A DNA stretch of 64,000 nucleotides from JAEUJZ01 sp964460115 (GTDB taxonomy: Bacteria; Myxococcota_A; Polyangia; Palsa-1104; JAEUJZ01). The stretch spans positions 62,001 to 126,000 of the forward strand of contig CAYWPR010000006.1 of NCBI GenBank assembly GCA_964460115.1, in the 5' to 3' direction. The notes under the pieces were generated by a model. The model was given only the letters and a program-made list of their open reading frames with translations. It was not told the origin of the DNA and did no database searches. Positions 25,468 to 35,088 of the stretch are shown here, one piece after another. A program made the translations under genes and the position numbers. Positions within the stretch are counted from its first letter, which is position 1; each line of letters begins with the position of its first letter.

Positions 25468-28400
25468 ATGCCTCCCAACCGTCCGCGCCGATCCAATGAA
25501 GCTGAGCCTTCTTGTTCCGCTTCTCTCAAGCATTCTGGGAAGCGTCGGCCCAAGAGGTGGCTGTTCGTCTTGGCTGCGGGGCTGGGCCTTGCCTGCGGCA
25601 TTGAAGGGCCCCAAGAGCCAACAACTAAGACGCCCGTGGCCAGTTTGGCACAGGGCATCACAATTCCGGTCGCCGACTGCACGGTGGCAAACCTGATCGC
25701 GGCCATCAACACCGCCAACAACGAAGTTTCAAACCCCGGCCCCGACACCATCACACTCCCGAGCGGCTGCGTCTACACGCTGCAGACGCCGGACAACTTC
25801 TGGTACGGCCCCAACGGCCTGCCGGCGATCACCAGCGACATCACCATCCAGCCCGTGGCGGGCGGGACCGGTGTGATCATCCAGCGCGATCCGGCCTTGC
25901 CCCCGACCACCAAGTTTCGGTTTTTCTATGTAAACGGAGCACCTACGACGAGCGTGCTTCCTGGTGTGGGAAGTCTGACCTTGAAGAACTTGACCCTGAG
26001 CAACGGCCTGGCACGTGGCGGCAACGGGGCCCCTGCCGTTTCTGGCTTTGGCGGTGGTGGCGGCGGCGGGCTGGGGGCCGGCGGGGCCATCTTCGCGCAA
26101 GGTAACGTGACGCTAAATGGCGTAACCCTGAGCGGCAATGTTGCCCAGGGCGGCGATGGCACTGCGGGGGCTTCTTTTGGTGCTGGCGGCGGCATGGGCG
26201 GAGATGGCGGCAGCCAATCGGCAAACACGGTTGGCGGCGGTGGCGGCGGCGGCATGGCTACTAGTGGAGGCAACGGGGTGGCAGGCGGCGTAGGTGCCAA
26301 TGGAGGGGACGGGCCTGTGGCCGGATCTGGTGGCCGGGGTGGAGTCACCGGGACCGCCGGCGCGGGCGGCACCTCCCCAGGCACTGTTGAGACCGGCGGC
26401 AATGGCAGCTCGGCAGCAGCCGCAGCCGGAGGGGGCACACGTCTGTACGGTGGCAAGGGCGGTCAGGGAGTAACCAACAACGGAGATGGCGGTGGCGGTG
26501 GTTTCATTAGCGGGCAGGGTGGATCAGGAGGCGGTGCCGGCTTCTCAGGCAATGGCGGAACGGGCGGCTCCAACGGGGCCTTTTTCACAGGTGGCGGCGG
26601 CGCATTTGGCGGTGGCGGTGGTGGTGGCAACACCTCTTCGACTGCCACATCGCCTGGCGGCGGTGGCGGCGTCGGTGGTGGCGGTGGCACACAACGTGGA
26701 GCAGGTGGCTTTGGTGGTGGTGGTAGCGGCGGTAACCCTTTTGGTGGCAACGGCGGCTTCGGCGGTGGCGGTGNNNNNNNNNNCCGCAGCCGCAGGGGGC
26801 AGCGGTCGGTCCGGTCGCCTCGGCTGCCAGTGAGTACCCAACCCCGGATTCGGCGGTGGCGGTGGCAGAAACGGCGTCACAACCTTGTTCGGTGGTAACG
26901 GCAGCAGCGGCGGTGGTGGCGGTGGCGCCGGCATGGGCGGTGCGGTGTTCCTGATGTACGGCAGCTTGACGCTTGTAAACTCCACGCTTAGCGGCAATAC
27001 CGCCCAAGGCGGCAATCGCGGTGGCACAGGAACCGGAAGTCTGGGCCTTGGCGGGGCATTGTTTATCTTGAACGGCACCGCGAATATCATCAATTCGACG
27101 GTGGCTAGCAATTCAGTGATCAATGGCGCCGGAGGGCCATTGCTTGGCAACAACGGCCGGGCTGTCTACATCATGTCCTATAGCAAGGATGCATCGGGCG
27201 CCGCCAACGCCACAGCCACGCTGACCCTGGCAAACAGCATCATCTCCGATGACCTGCTCTGCCAGACTAGAGGGGACAAGGCCCTGGTGGCCGACCAGCG
27301 CACCGCTGGAACAACCGTCACGGTCAACGCACTGCTGCCGGCCATCGTCAAAAGCCATGGCGAGCTAGGCGGCCCGGCTATAAATGGGGCCTACCTCGTC
27401 CAAGAGCCGGTGCTCGCTACCCTCCAGCCAAATGGGGGGCCTACCAATACACAGACCCCGGGTTCGGCAAGCCCTGCGGTAAACGGTGGCGACATCGCCA
27501 CCTGCACGAATGCACCCGTCAGTGGCGTGGATCAACGCGGCCAGGCTCGTGGCACCAGCACCTGTTTTTTGGGCGCCGTCGAACTGACTGGTATCACTGC
27601 AGAGCCCATGGGTTGCTTGTGCACGTTATCTGCTGAATGCAGCAGCGGCATCTGCGCAGACGGAGTTTGCTGCAACACCACCTGTGGTAACAGCGATCCT
27701 ACCGATTGTCAGGCCTGCTCGATTCTCAAAGGCGCGACGGTCGACGGAACCTGCGATACCGTCATCTCCGCGGCCGCCTATGTTTGTCGGCCGGCCGCCG
27801 GCGCCTGTGACATCGCCGAGCAATGTGACGGCACCAATCCCACTTGCCCGCCCGATGGCTTCGAAATGGCGACGACGGTATGCAGGACGGCCCAAGACCT
27901 GTGCGACACCCCGGCAAACTGCACCGGCAACAGCGCCGCTTGCCCGCCCAACGGGTTTCAGCCCGCGACGGTCCCATGCAGGACAGCCCAAGACCTGTGC
28001 GACACCCCGGCAAACTGCACCGGCAACAGCGCCGCTTGCCCGCCCAATGGGTTCAAGCCAGCTACCACCGTCTGCCACGCATCCCTGGGCGGTTGCGACA
28101 TAGAGGAGAACTGCACCGGCAGCAGCGCCGCATGTCCGCCCGATGACAAGAAGCCACCTGGGTTTAGCTGCGGCACCGGGCCCTATCTCTGTGGCGCCAG
28201 TCCCTGCGTCTGTGAAAAACCCGGCGTCTGCGATGGCACGAATAATACCTGCGGGCCTAACACCCTCTACCAACCCGCCGATATGCACCTATGCCATGCC
28301 GCTACTCCAGGGAATGATTGCAGCACCAACAGCTTCTGCGATGGCAGCGGCCCCGGGTGCCACATCATCTGGAAGCCCGCCGGAACCCAGTGCAACAAGA

Positions 28401-28483
28401 CCGTTTCCGGTGTTCAGAAATGCGGCAAATGCAATGCCTCGGGTGTCTGCGGCGCTCCGTTCACCGCTGGCACGTGCATGTAG
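25468..28483 (+). CDS. glycine-rich beta-helix lipoprotein, interrupted by assembly gap
   Basis: One gene in two frames because of the N-run. Left part 25468-26773: lipobox-like L-A-C, then NLIAAINTANN (as in Pmp/CSLREA-type proteins), beta-helix strands and a long Gly-rich stretch. Right part resumes in another frame by about 26834: GGAVFLMYGSLTLVNSTLSGN, a choice-of-anchor-like block with SPAVNGGD, then Cys-rich units of 32 residues. A TGA at 26831-26833 in the right-hand frame lies close to the gap and may be a sequencing error. ATG 25468 has AAGGAGA 5 nt upstream. Likely an exported adhesin-like protein; function unknown. Confidence 0.65.
26774..26783. other. assembly gap (10 N)
   Basis: Ten Ns inside the GGC/GGT-rich repeat coding for polyglycine. 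The true gap length is unknown, and the reading frame differs on the two sides. Confidence 0.95.
27881..28072 (+). repeat. two near-identical 96-bp tandem units
   Basis: The unit beginning TGCAGGAC at 27881 recurs at 27977 with only a few changes, coding twice for a 32-residue Cys-rich module (DLCDTPANCTGNSAACPP core). More diverged copies flank it on both sides, so the array is about four to five units long. It is in frame and part of the glycine-rich protein. Confidence 0.85.
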
Positions 28484-28832
28484 AAGCCCGTCCGGGGCAG
28501 GCTCATACGGAAAGGTGACCTGCCCCCAAAAAACTAGTCCAGGCAGGCTAAAGGAAAAAGCCTTTTTCTTGGACTTCCTGTAACAGCAAGCTCGAGCGGA
28601 AAAAGCGCGCCAGCCAACAGCGCATAAACCCTGCACCGCCTACGGGGTCCGGACAGGACTACAACCTGTACCGCCCACACAGTACCCTGTAGAACCGAAC
28701 TCCCGCAGAATACGAAATCCTGCACGCAAAAAAGGAGTCCCAGAAAAGCGGATCCTAAAGTTTCACTTGGACCAACTTTGGGAAGCAAGCAAGTCGTACA
28801 GAGTTTGCGATCAAAGAAACGTGCCCCATGTA
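28484..28832. other. intergenic with inverted repeat
   Basis: 349 nt between two convergent genes. GGGGCAGG (28494-28501) pairs with CCTGCCCC (28519-28526) just after the stop of the glycine-rich gene, and could act as a terminator or mRNA-stabilising stem although no T-run follows. No gene seen. Confidence 0.4.
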
Positions 28833-29744
28833 TTAGATAATCGCGGCACGGGATAGAAACAGAATGGCCACGGCAGTCATGACCCACAGCACGATGGCCA
28901 AACGCAACGGACGGTCGTGCAATAGCACCTCTTCCGGACTGCCGCCCTGATCGCGACAGTAGACTAGATATAGGTAGCGAAACATTCCATAAAGGACAAA
29001 CGGAATGGTCAGCATCATCAGTTGATTGCGCGGCAGTTTCTCGGCTGTAAACGTGTACAGAGAGTACGCCATCAGCGTGCTGGCAGCGACGATGGCAATC
29101 ATTTGATCGAGCAGCTTGGCGGAATACTCGCGCAGAATTTTGCGATGTTCGCCGGCGTTTTGCGCCAGCAAAAGCAGCTCGTGCCGGCGTTTGCACAGTC
29201 CCAAAAACAGCGCGCCCAAAAACGTTACGATGTACAGCCAGGGCGAAATGAAGACCCAAAGCACCACGGCGCCGCTGACCGCTCGAATGACAAAGCCCAT
29301 CGCGATGATGAATACGTCCAAAATGACCACGTGCTTCCACCACAGCGTATAAGCAATCTGCATCAGCAAATAAGCCATGGTGACAAGGAAAAATAGCGGG
29401 CGCAGCACCAAGCTGCCCAAAAGTCCGCTCAAAAGCAGCAGCAAGGCCGTGGACAGCGCCACCGTTGGCGAAATTAAGCCGCTGGCCAGCGGACGCAGCC
29501 GTTTTTGCGGATGATGACGATCGTGTTCGATGTCTCGCAAATCGTTTATTAGATAGACCCCCGCCGAGATTGCCGTAAACGCCAAAAATGCCGCACTGGC
29601 GCGCAAAAACAGCATCCACATGCTGGACGTAAATGGCTGCCAGGCGTCGTTTATTGAAAACAGAAAGCTGGCGAACAAAAGTAAATTCTTGGTCCATTGA
29701 CGCGGGCGCATCGCCCGCAGCAGATTGCGTAGGATAGCCAGCAT
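28833..29744 (-). CDS. UbiA-family prenyltransferase, decaprenyl-phosphate phosphoribosyltransferase-like
   Basis: 303 residues with about nine transmembrane helices. The first polar motif NDLRDIEHD followed by HPQKRLRPLASG is the UbiA Asp-rich site in the form typical of 5-phosphoribosyl-1-pyrophosphate:decaprenyl-phosphate transferases; YTLWWKHVVILDVF is the second conserved region. Such enzymes make polyprenyl-phosphoryl-ribose-5-phosphate, a precursor of cell-wall arabinan in mycobacteria. A quinone or haem prenyltransferase is less likely from these motifs. The next gene, on the opposite strand, is a glycosyltransferase; no DprE1/DprE2 homologue is in the window. Confidence 0.78.
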   Translation of the reverse strand: MLAILRNLLRAMRPRQWTKNLLLFASFLFSINDAWQPFTSSMWMLFLRASAAFLAFTAISAGVYLINDLRDIEHDRHHPQKRLRPLASGLISPTVALSTALLLLLSGLLGSLVLRPLFFLVTMAYLLMQIAYTLWWKHVVILDVFIIAMGFVIRAVSGAVVLWVFISPWLYIVTFLGALFLGLCKRRHELLLLAQNAGEHRKILREYSAKLLDQMIAIVAASTLMAYSLYTFTAEKLPRNQLMMLTIPFVLYGMFRYLYLVYCRDQGGSPEEVLLHDRPLRLAIVLWVMTAVAILFLSRAAII

Positions 29745-29824
29745 GGCCGCGCATCATACATGCGAGCCGGCCGAGCCGGTCGGCAAGAATTCAAAATCGG
29801 CTTGTACGTGATAATGAGGTCTTT

Positions 29825-31066
29825 ATGGATTCCGATCGGCCGCAGTACCGCGTGCTACATGTGACGCCGTCGTTTTATCCGGCGCACAGCTATGGCGGCC
29901 CCATCGTCGCGCTTTATGAGCTGTGTCGCGCCCAAAAGGCCGCCGGCTTGCAGGTGCGCGTGCTGACCAGCGATGCAGCGCTGAGCGGATACGGTGGCCG
30001 CTGGGTGCACAAGTACGGAGTTCCGACTTTTTACGGACGGGTGGCGCTGTATAAAGACATCGCTCCCGAGCTTCTTTGCCAGCTCCCCTCGTCAGTGCGC
30101 TGGGCCGACCTTGTGCATGTGACTGGTATTTTTAGCGCCACAAGCCTCCTAGGAATGGCCAGTGCCGTCAGTTTAGGCCGGCCCTGCGTGGTCTCGCCGC
30201 GTGGCTCGCTTTTGCCGTGGGCGCTCGCGCAAAACAGCCGGCAAAAGCATCTGGCGCTGCGCCTTTTGGCTCCGCTTTTTTCTCGAGTGTCGGCTTGGCA
30301 TGCCACCTCGGAAGAAGAAGCCGCCGCGCTGCGCGAAAGCGGCGCCGTGCATCCGCAAGCGACGATACACGTAATCGGCAATGGCGTTTCTCCATTTTGC
30401 GAAAGCGCCACGACGGCGGCAGCAGGTACTGGCAGCATCGCCCTCGGCAATAAATCGCTCGAGCAGCCGCGCATTGTCATCCTAGGCCGCATTCATCCGG
30501 TGAAAAATCTAGAGTTAGCACTTTTGGCCCTGGCCGAGCTGCGCCGCCGCGCACCGCAGGCGACGCTGCTTCTAGTCGGCAAGGCCGCGGCAGAGGATGG
30601 GGCCTATCTGTGCACTTTGCACAAGCAGGCCGTGCGGCTTGGGCTGTCCGTCGCTTTTGGCCCTGATAAAGATTCGCCATCAGCGGCTGCCGTGCGTTTT
30701 TTGGGCACGCACACCGGCGTCGCCAAGCAGCAAATCTTGGCCTCTGCCGATGTGCTTTGGCTGTGCTCGCACATGGAAAGCTTTGGCAACGTGGTTCCCG
30801 AAGCGCTGGCCGCCGGCACGCCGGTCGTGGCCGCGCAAACCACACCTTGGCGCTGGCTGCAAGACGCCGCGCTTGGCCGCTGGGTCAGTCCGACGGCCGC
30901 AGAGTTCGCCCAAGCGACACATTCCCTGCTGGAGGCGCTGCGCCCGCCCGCGAGGCGCGCCGCCTTCATACAGCGCTGCCAAGAGGCTCTGCAAACCCAC
31001 TTTGCCTGGCCGCGCATAGAAATCGCGATGCGCGCGCTTTATGCAGCAGCCCAAACCCGACGGTAG
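29825..31066 (+). CDS. GT4-family glycosyltransferase
   Basis: 413 residues, GT-B fold. The N-terminal half begins VLHVTPSFYPAHSYGGP, a typical acceptor-side start. The C-terminal half has IVILGRIHPVKN, an A-D-V-L-W-L-C-S segment and ESFGNVVPEALAAGTPVVA, which holds the nucleotide-sugar-binding E-x7-E. Likely adds a sugar to a lipid or polysaccharide intermediate at the inner membrane; substrate unknown. ATG 29825 has GAGG upstream. It leads a same-strand series with the exopolyphosphatase 12 nt downstream. Confidence 0.85.
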   Translation: MDSDRPQYRVLHVTPSFYPAHSYGGPIVALYELCRAQKAAGLQVRVLTSDAALSGYGGRWVHKYGVPTFYGRVALYKDIAPELLCQLPSSVRWADLVHVTGIFSATSLLGMASAVSLGRPCVVSPRGSLLPWALAQNSRQKHLALRLLAPLFSRVSAWHATSEEEAAALRESGAVHPQATIHVIGNGVSPFCESATTAAAGTGSIALGNKSLEQPRIVILGRIHPVKNLELALLALAELRRRAPQATLLLVGKAAAEDGAYLCTLHKQAVRLGLSVAFGPDKDSPSAAAVRFLGTHTGVAKQQILASADVLWLCSHMESFGNVVPEALAAGTPVVAAQTTPWRWLQDAALGRWVSPTAAEFAQATHSLLEALRPPARRAAFIQRCQEALQTHFAWPRIEIAMRALYAAAQTRR

Positions 31067-31078
31067 TAGAGTAGCGAC

Positions 31079-32035
31079 ATGCGTGTAGCAGCCATCGATT
31101 GCGGCACAAACACAGTGCTGCTTTTAGTCGCCGAAACTCGTGAATCGGAACTGAAACCGAAACCGAAAAGCGCAACCGATGCACCGGCGCGCCTGCAGGC
31201 AGTCAGCGAGTTTCTGGAAATTCCCCGCTTGGGCCAGGATTTGGATCGCAGCGGCCAGCTACAACCTGAGGCCATGCAGCGCACCCTGGACGCCCTGCAC
31301 AGGCAGCACCAGCGCGCCCTGCAGCTTGGGGCGGAAAAAATCCTGGTGGTCGGCACCGAATCATTGCGCGCGGCGAAAAACGGCCAGGAATTTCTGACTC
31401 GCGCCAAAGAAGTCCTCGCCGGTGTCCCCATTCGCGTGATCAGCGGCGAAGAAGAAGCGCGCTTGTCGTTTTTATCGGTGGCCGGCAGCTTGCCGAACGG
31501 CGTCGCTCTGGATGGCATCCGCAGCGTCCTCGATATTGGTGGCGGCTCGACGGAATTGGTCGTCGGCAGTGGTAAAACTCCCAGCGAATGGGCCAGCGTG
31601 CCCATCGGCTCGGTGCGGCTTAGCGAGCGGCTTTTAAAACACGATCCGCCAACCACCGCCGAGCAGCAAACGCTTTGCGCAAGCATCGATGCCGCCTTAG
31701 ACGGACTGCCCACACCGCGCGGCGAGCTTTTTGCACTGGCAGGCACCGCCACCACCGTGGCGGCGATTTATTTGGCCCTGCCGCAGCACGACAGCGCGCG
31801 CATCGACGGCCTGCGCCTGCCGATGGATGCTCTTTGCGCGATATGCGACAAGCTCGCTAGCCAAACGCTTGCCGAGCGCCGGGCTTTGGCCGGCCTGGAT
31901 CCGCGCCGCGCCGATGTCATCTACGCTGGCGCGATGATTCTTTGGCGGGTGGCGCTGCGCGCTCGAGCCAAAGAAGTCATCATCAGCGACCGCGGCGTGC
32001 GCTGGGGGGCCCTCGAAGAACTGCTCGGCGTTTGA
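31079..32035 (+). CDS. Ppx/GppA phosphatase family protein
   Basis: 318 residues, the short form of the family. AAIDCGTNTVLLLV is the first phosphate loop, ISGEEEARLSFLSV the central motif and VLDIGGGSTELVVG the second loop; ALAGTATTVAAI is also typical. The family splits inorganic polyphosphate or pppGpp. The C-terminal HD-like domain of E. coli Ppx is absent, as in many bacterial homologues. The substrate cannot be decided here. It begins 12 nt after the glycosyltransferase stop codon. Confidence 0.88.
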   Translation: MRVAAIDCGTNTVLLLVAETRESELKPKPKSATDAPARLQAVSEFLEIPRLGQDLDRSGQLQPEAMQRTLDALHRQHQRALQLGAEKILVVGTESLRAAKNGQEFLTRAKEVLAGVPIRVISGEEEARLSFLSVAGSLPNGVALDGIRSVLDIGGGSTELVVGSGKTPSEWASVPIGSVRLSERLLKHDPPTTAEQQTLCASIDAALDGLPTPRGELFALAGTATTVAAIYLALPQHDSARIDGLRLPMDALCAICDKLASQTLAERRALAGLDPRRADVIYAGAMILWRVALRARAKEVIISDRGVRWGALEELLGV

Positions 32036-32081
32036 CGGCAGCCCTTCCGGTTTGCTAGCTTGCTCGCGCAAGGAGTCTTGA

Positions 32082-32906
32082 TTGAGCAAGCAGCCCCCCG
32101 ACGTTTCTGAAGGCCCGCGCCAAAAGCCAGGAGCCAGCGCGCCCGGGCCAGGTCTTACTCGCATTCGCCAGGCGCCGCAGCCGGTGCGGGTGCAAATGGA
32201 TCTAGCCGATGTGCCCGATCGCTTCGCGGCCATCTGGCAGAAAATCGCCGATAAAATTCTGGCTTACTTCAGCCGCGTGCTGCTTTTGCTGGCCGGCGCC
32301 GTGCTGGTTTTTGCCGTGGCATGGGGCGTTGGGCAGTGGATGGAATCGCGCAATGAAAAAGCCACCGAGCTTATCGGCAAAGCCTTTCGCATTGCCGAGG
32401 CGGATTTGTTGTCCGATACCGAAAAACCGGATCCGGATAGCGAGATTCCGCGCTTTAAGACCGCCAAAGAGCGCACCGAAGCGGCGCTGAAAGAATTGGC
32501 TGAGCTCGACAGCAAATACGGCAGCAGCGACGCGGCGCGGCGCGGCAGCTTGATGCGCGCGGGCATTTACTATGAGCAAGGCCGCTACAGCGATGCCGAG
32601 TCGTTATATCGGCGCTTTTTGGACAAGAAGTCGGGCGAAAATGCTCTTTTGGCGCTGGCCTATGAAGGCCTGGGCCTGTGCGCGGAAGCCCGTTCGGATT
32701 TTGACGCGGCGATTTCGGCGTTTGAACACCAAGCCAGCGAAGGCTTTGCACGCGAACGCGGTCTGTGGAATCAGGCTCGCATCTATGCCAAGCAAGGCAA
32801 CAAAAAGAAGGCGCTCGAAGTCTATAAAGACCTTTTGGCCAAAGCCGCGGCGCAAAGCCCGCTGCGCGACGACATACAAAACCGCATCGCCGCGCTGGAG
32901 CCGTAG
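32082..32906 (+). CDS. membrane-anchored TPR protein, YfgM-like
   Basis: 274 residues. A Pro-rich cytoplasmic N-terminus, one transmembrane helix (about residues 67-87, VLLLLAGAVLVFAVAWGVG), then TPR-type helices to the C-terminus (YYEQGRYSDAESLYRRFL, ALAYEGLGLCAEA, IYAKQGNKKKALEVYKDLL). TTG 32082 is supported by AAGGAG six nt upstream. The next gene is a PQQ-repeat beta-propeller starting 0 nt after this stop codon; yfgM and bamB are also neighbours in gamma-proteobacteria, so an outer-membrane-protein assembly or periplasmic chaperone role is plausible. Confidence 0.75.
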   Translation: MSKQPPDVSEGPRQKPGASAPGPGLTRIRQAPQPVRVQMDLADVPDRFAAIWQKIADKILAYFSRVLLLLAGAVLVFAVAWGVGQWMESRNEKATELIGKAFRIAEADLLSDTEKPDPDSEIPRFKTAKERTEAALKELAELDSKYGSSDAARRGSLMRAGIYYEQGRYSDAESLYRRFLDKKSGENALLALAYEGLGLCAEARSDFDAAISAFEHQASEGFARERGLWNQARIYAKQGNKKKALEVYKDLLAKAAAQSPLRDDIQNRIAALEP

Positions 32907-34091
32907 TTGTTAAGACGCAGAGAATTGCTGGGTGCGCTGCTTGGGTCGGGCGCCGGTTTGGCGCTTTGGACAAAGCCGGTCCTTGGACGCTCGCGGGTGC
33001 CACTGGTTCGAGATCCTTTCATCGCGCCAGTCGGCGTCCTCCGTCCGCGATGGAACCGGCCGCTGGTTTCTAAAATCGCGTTTTTCTCGTACAAGCCGCA
33101 GGAGTTTGCCGCCGCCGCGATCAGCGACGACGGTCAGATGGTCTATATCGGCTCTTCGCAGAAGCAGCTTATGGCGCTGCGCCGAACCACCGGCGAAATG
33201 GTTTGGGATCGCGCCCTGCCGGGCAGCATTTCATCTCAGCTCTTGCACATAAAAGCCGGGGTCATTGGCAAAGAGCCGCTTTTGGTGGTCGGCGATGACT
33301 CGGGACTGGTCAGCGTACTGGAAGCCAAAAGCGGTCAACCGCGATGGAGCTACCATGCCCGCGGCCCGGTGCAGACCCAGCCGGTGGTGCACGGCGGTTT
33401 TCTGTACTTTACCTCCAACGATGGGCGCATCTATGCGCTGGATGTGCGCACCGGCAGTTGGCGCTGGTCCTACGAACGCGAAGCCACCGATGCCTTCAGC
33501 GTCCGCGGCAGCTCGGGTGTGCTGATCGTCGGCGAACGCTTGTATGTGGGCTTTCCCGACGGCTATCTGTCCTGCCTGAACAGCGAAACCGGCGAAGTGA
33601 TCTGGAATCGGCAAGTTTCCGGCGAGGCCACACGATTTATCGATGTAGATGGCACACCGGTGCTGCTTGGCGATATGCTGCTTACCTCCTGTTATGCCTC
33701 CGGCCTGTTTGCGCTTGATCCCAAGGATGGCTCGACACGCTGGCGCTTTGACATTGAAGCAGCCGGCGCCTTCACCGTCGATATGGTGAACCAGCGCATC
33801 TATGCCGTGTCGGCGCAATCCGGCCTGTTTTGCATCGATAAAAAAGGCCGCAAGATTTGGCAGCAGGTCATGACCGATCAGGGAGAATTGGCTCCGCCAA
33901 CGCTGTGGAAGGACTATTTGCTGATTAGCGCTGCGATCAGCGGTCTTTACATCGCCGACGCCAAAACCGGCGAGCTTTTGCAGTGCTTTGATCCCGGTCA
34001 AGGAGCCAGCGCCCGCGCCATCGCCCACGAAGACGACGTTTATCTGCTATCAAACGCCGGTTCCTTTTTTGCCTTCACGCGCGATCGATAA
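32907..34091 (+). CDS. PQQ-repeat beta-propeller protein, BamB-like
   Basis: 394 residues. At least six beta-propeller blades are visible by repeated phrases such as VYIGSSQKQLMAL, LYFTSNDGRIYALD, LYVGFPDGYLSCL and LFALDPKDGSTRWRF. It starts at TTG immediately after the TAG of the YfgM-like gene. BamB is a lipoprotein of the BAM complex, but here the N-terminus reads LRRRELLGALLG with a hydrophobic stretch and no clear lipobox Cys, closer to a Tat-type signal. So it is BamB-like by context and fold, not proven. Confidence 0.72.
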   Translation: MLRRRELLGALLGSGAGLALWTKPVLGRSRVPLVRDPFIAPVGVLRPRWNRPLVSKIAFFSYKPQEFAAAAISDDGQMVYIGSSQKQLMALRRTTGEMVWDRALPGSISSQLLHIKAGVIGKEPLLVVGDDSGLVSVLEAKSGQPRWSYHARGPVQTQPVVHGGFLYFTSNDGRIYALDVRTGSWRWSYEREATDAFSVRGSSGVLIVGERLYVGFPDGYLSCLNSETGEVIWNRQVSGEATRFIDVDGTPVLLGDMLLTSCYASGLFALDPKDGSTRWRFDIEAAGAFTVDMVNQRIYAVSAQSGLFCIDKKGRKIWQQVMTDQGELAPPTLWKDYLLISAAISGLYIADAKTGELLQCFDPGQGASARAIAHEDDVYLLSNAGSFFAFTRDR

Positions 34092-34165
34092 GAAATTGTT
34101 TGCAAATTCATTCGCAGCCTAACGCTCGACCGGCGAGGAAGGCAGCGGCGGCCTCATTTAGGAAC

Positions 34166-34184
34166 ATAGCTAAAAGCTATTTTT
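34166..34184 (+). terminator. short hairpin with T-run
   Basis: ATAGCT (34166-34171), three A, AGCTAT (34175-34180), then TTTT. It lies 75 nt after the BamB-like stop codon and overlaps the last codons of the converging gloB. The 6-bp AT-rich stem makes it a weak candidate. Confidence 0.35.
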
Positions 34185-34952
34185 CCAGGTGCGCAGGCGC
34201 GCAAAGACTTCGACGTCGTCGAGCTCGGCGTGCTCAACGGCTGGACGCTGCGCGGCTTGGGCTTTGACGGCGGGCTCGGCGGTGCGCACAAAGGGATTGG
34301 TCGCCGCTTCATCGGCCAGTGTTGAGGGGGCCGAGGGCTTTAAAGCGGCCCGCTGTGCCCGCACCGCTTGCAAGCGCGCCGTGATGTCGGCGTTGGCGGG
34401 TTCGGCAGCGGCCGCGAACAGCAGGTTCTTTTCGGTGTATTCGTGCCCAAAATAGACGCGCGTCTCAGCCGGCAAGGCCATAAGCCGCGTCAGCGAGGCG
34501 TGCATTTGGGCGGCAGTTCCTTCAAAAAGCCGACCGCAACCGGCGGAAAATAGCGTGTCGCCGGTAAATAGCGCACCCGCCGCCGGAAAATAGTAGGCCA
34601 CAGCGGTCAACGTATGTCCGGGAATGTGCAGAGCCCGCCCCTGCCAAGTCAGCAGCTCGAAGGATTCATCGTCGAAAAGCCCGTGCGTCTGACCAGGAAT
34701 GCGCCGACCGCGCGTTTGCTCATCGCTATGCCCGTAGATGCGGACCGCGGGAAACAACCGCAAAAGTTCTGCATTGCCACCGACGTGATCATGATGATGG
34801 TGAGTCGAAAGGATGGCCACCACGCGCCGCCGGCCAAGCGCGCTTTGTATGGGCGCCGCCTCACAGGCATCGACCACTACCACTTCATCACCGCCGCTAC
34901 TTAACAGATAGGCATAGTTGTCCTGCAAGCATGGAACGATTTCAATCCACAT
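34170..34952 (-). CDS. gloB: hydroxyacylglutathione hydrolase (glyoxalase II)
   Basis: 260 residues of the metallo-beta-lactamase fold. THHHHDHVGG is the binuclear metal site; HIPGHT, FTGDTLF, GCGRLFEG and YFGHEY are the glyoxalase II signatures. It hydrolyses S-D-lactoylglutathione in methylglyoxal detoxification. The family's C-terminal helical domain is present but ends differently, with an Ala-rich stretch. ATG 34952 begins MWIEIVPCLQDNYAYLL, the standard start. Confidence 0.9.
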   Translation of the reverse strand: MWIEIVPCLQDNYAYLLSSGGDEVVVVDACEAAPIQSALGRRRVVAILSTHHHHDHVGGNAELLRLFPAVRIYGHSDEQTRGRRIPGQTHGLFDDESFELLTWQGRALHIPGHTLTAVAYYFPAAGALFTGDTLFSAGCGRLFEGTAAQMHASLTRLMALPAETRVYFGHEYTEKNLLFAAAAEPANADITARLQAVRAQRAALKPSAPSTLADEAATNPFVRTAEPAVKAQAAQRPAVEHAELDDVEVFARLRTWKNSF

Positions 34953-35088
34953 GGGAAAAGTATGGGCGTGAGCCGCAGAATTTTACAATTCACGAACATT
35001 AAAAAATGCGTCCCGCGGATTTCTTCTCGCTACGCATGAAAACATGCAAAACATGACCCTGGTGCAAAACCTGCGCTAATGTACCGAC

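Noticed and set aside
26000..26773. GGC/GGT-rich DNA considered as a minisatellite or CRISPR-like array
   Set aside because: Units are irregular, have no constant spacer pattern and are in frame for a polyglycine protein.
28534..29757. 407-codon frame on the minus strand over the UbiA gene
   Set aside because: It is a shadow of the UbiA frame: its composition is unlike a protein and it overlaps a gene with clear motifs.
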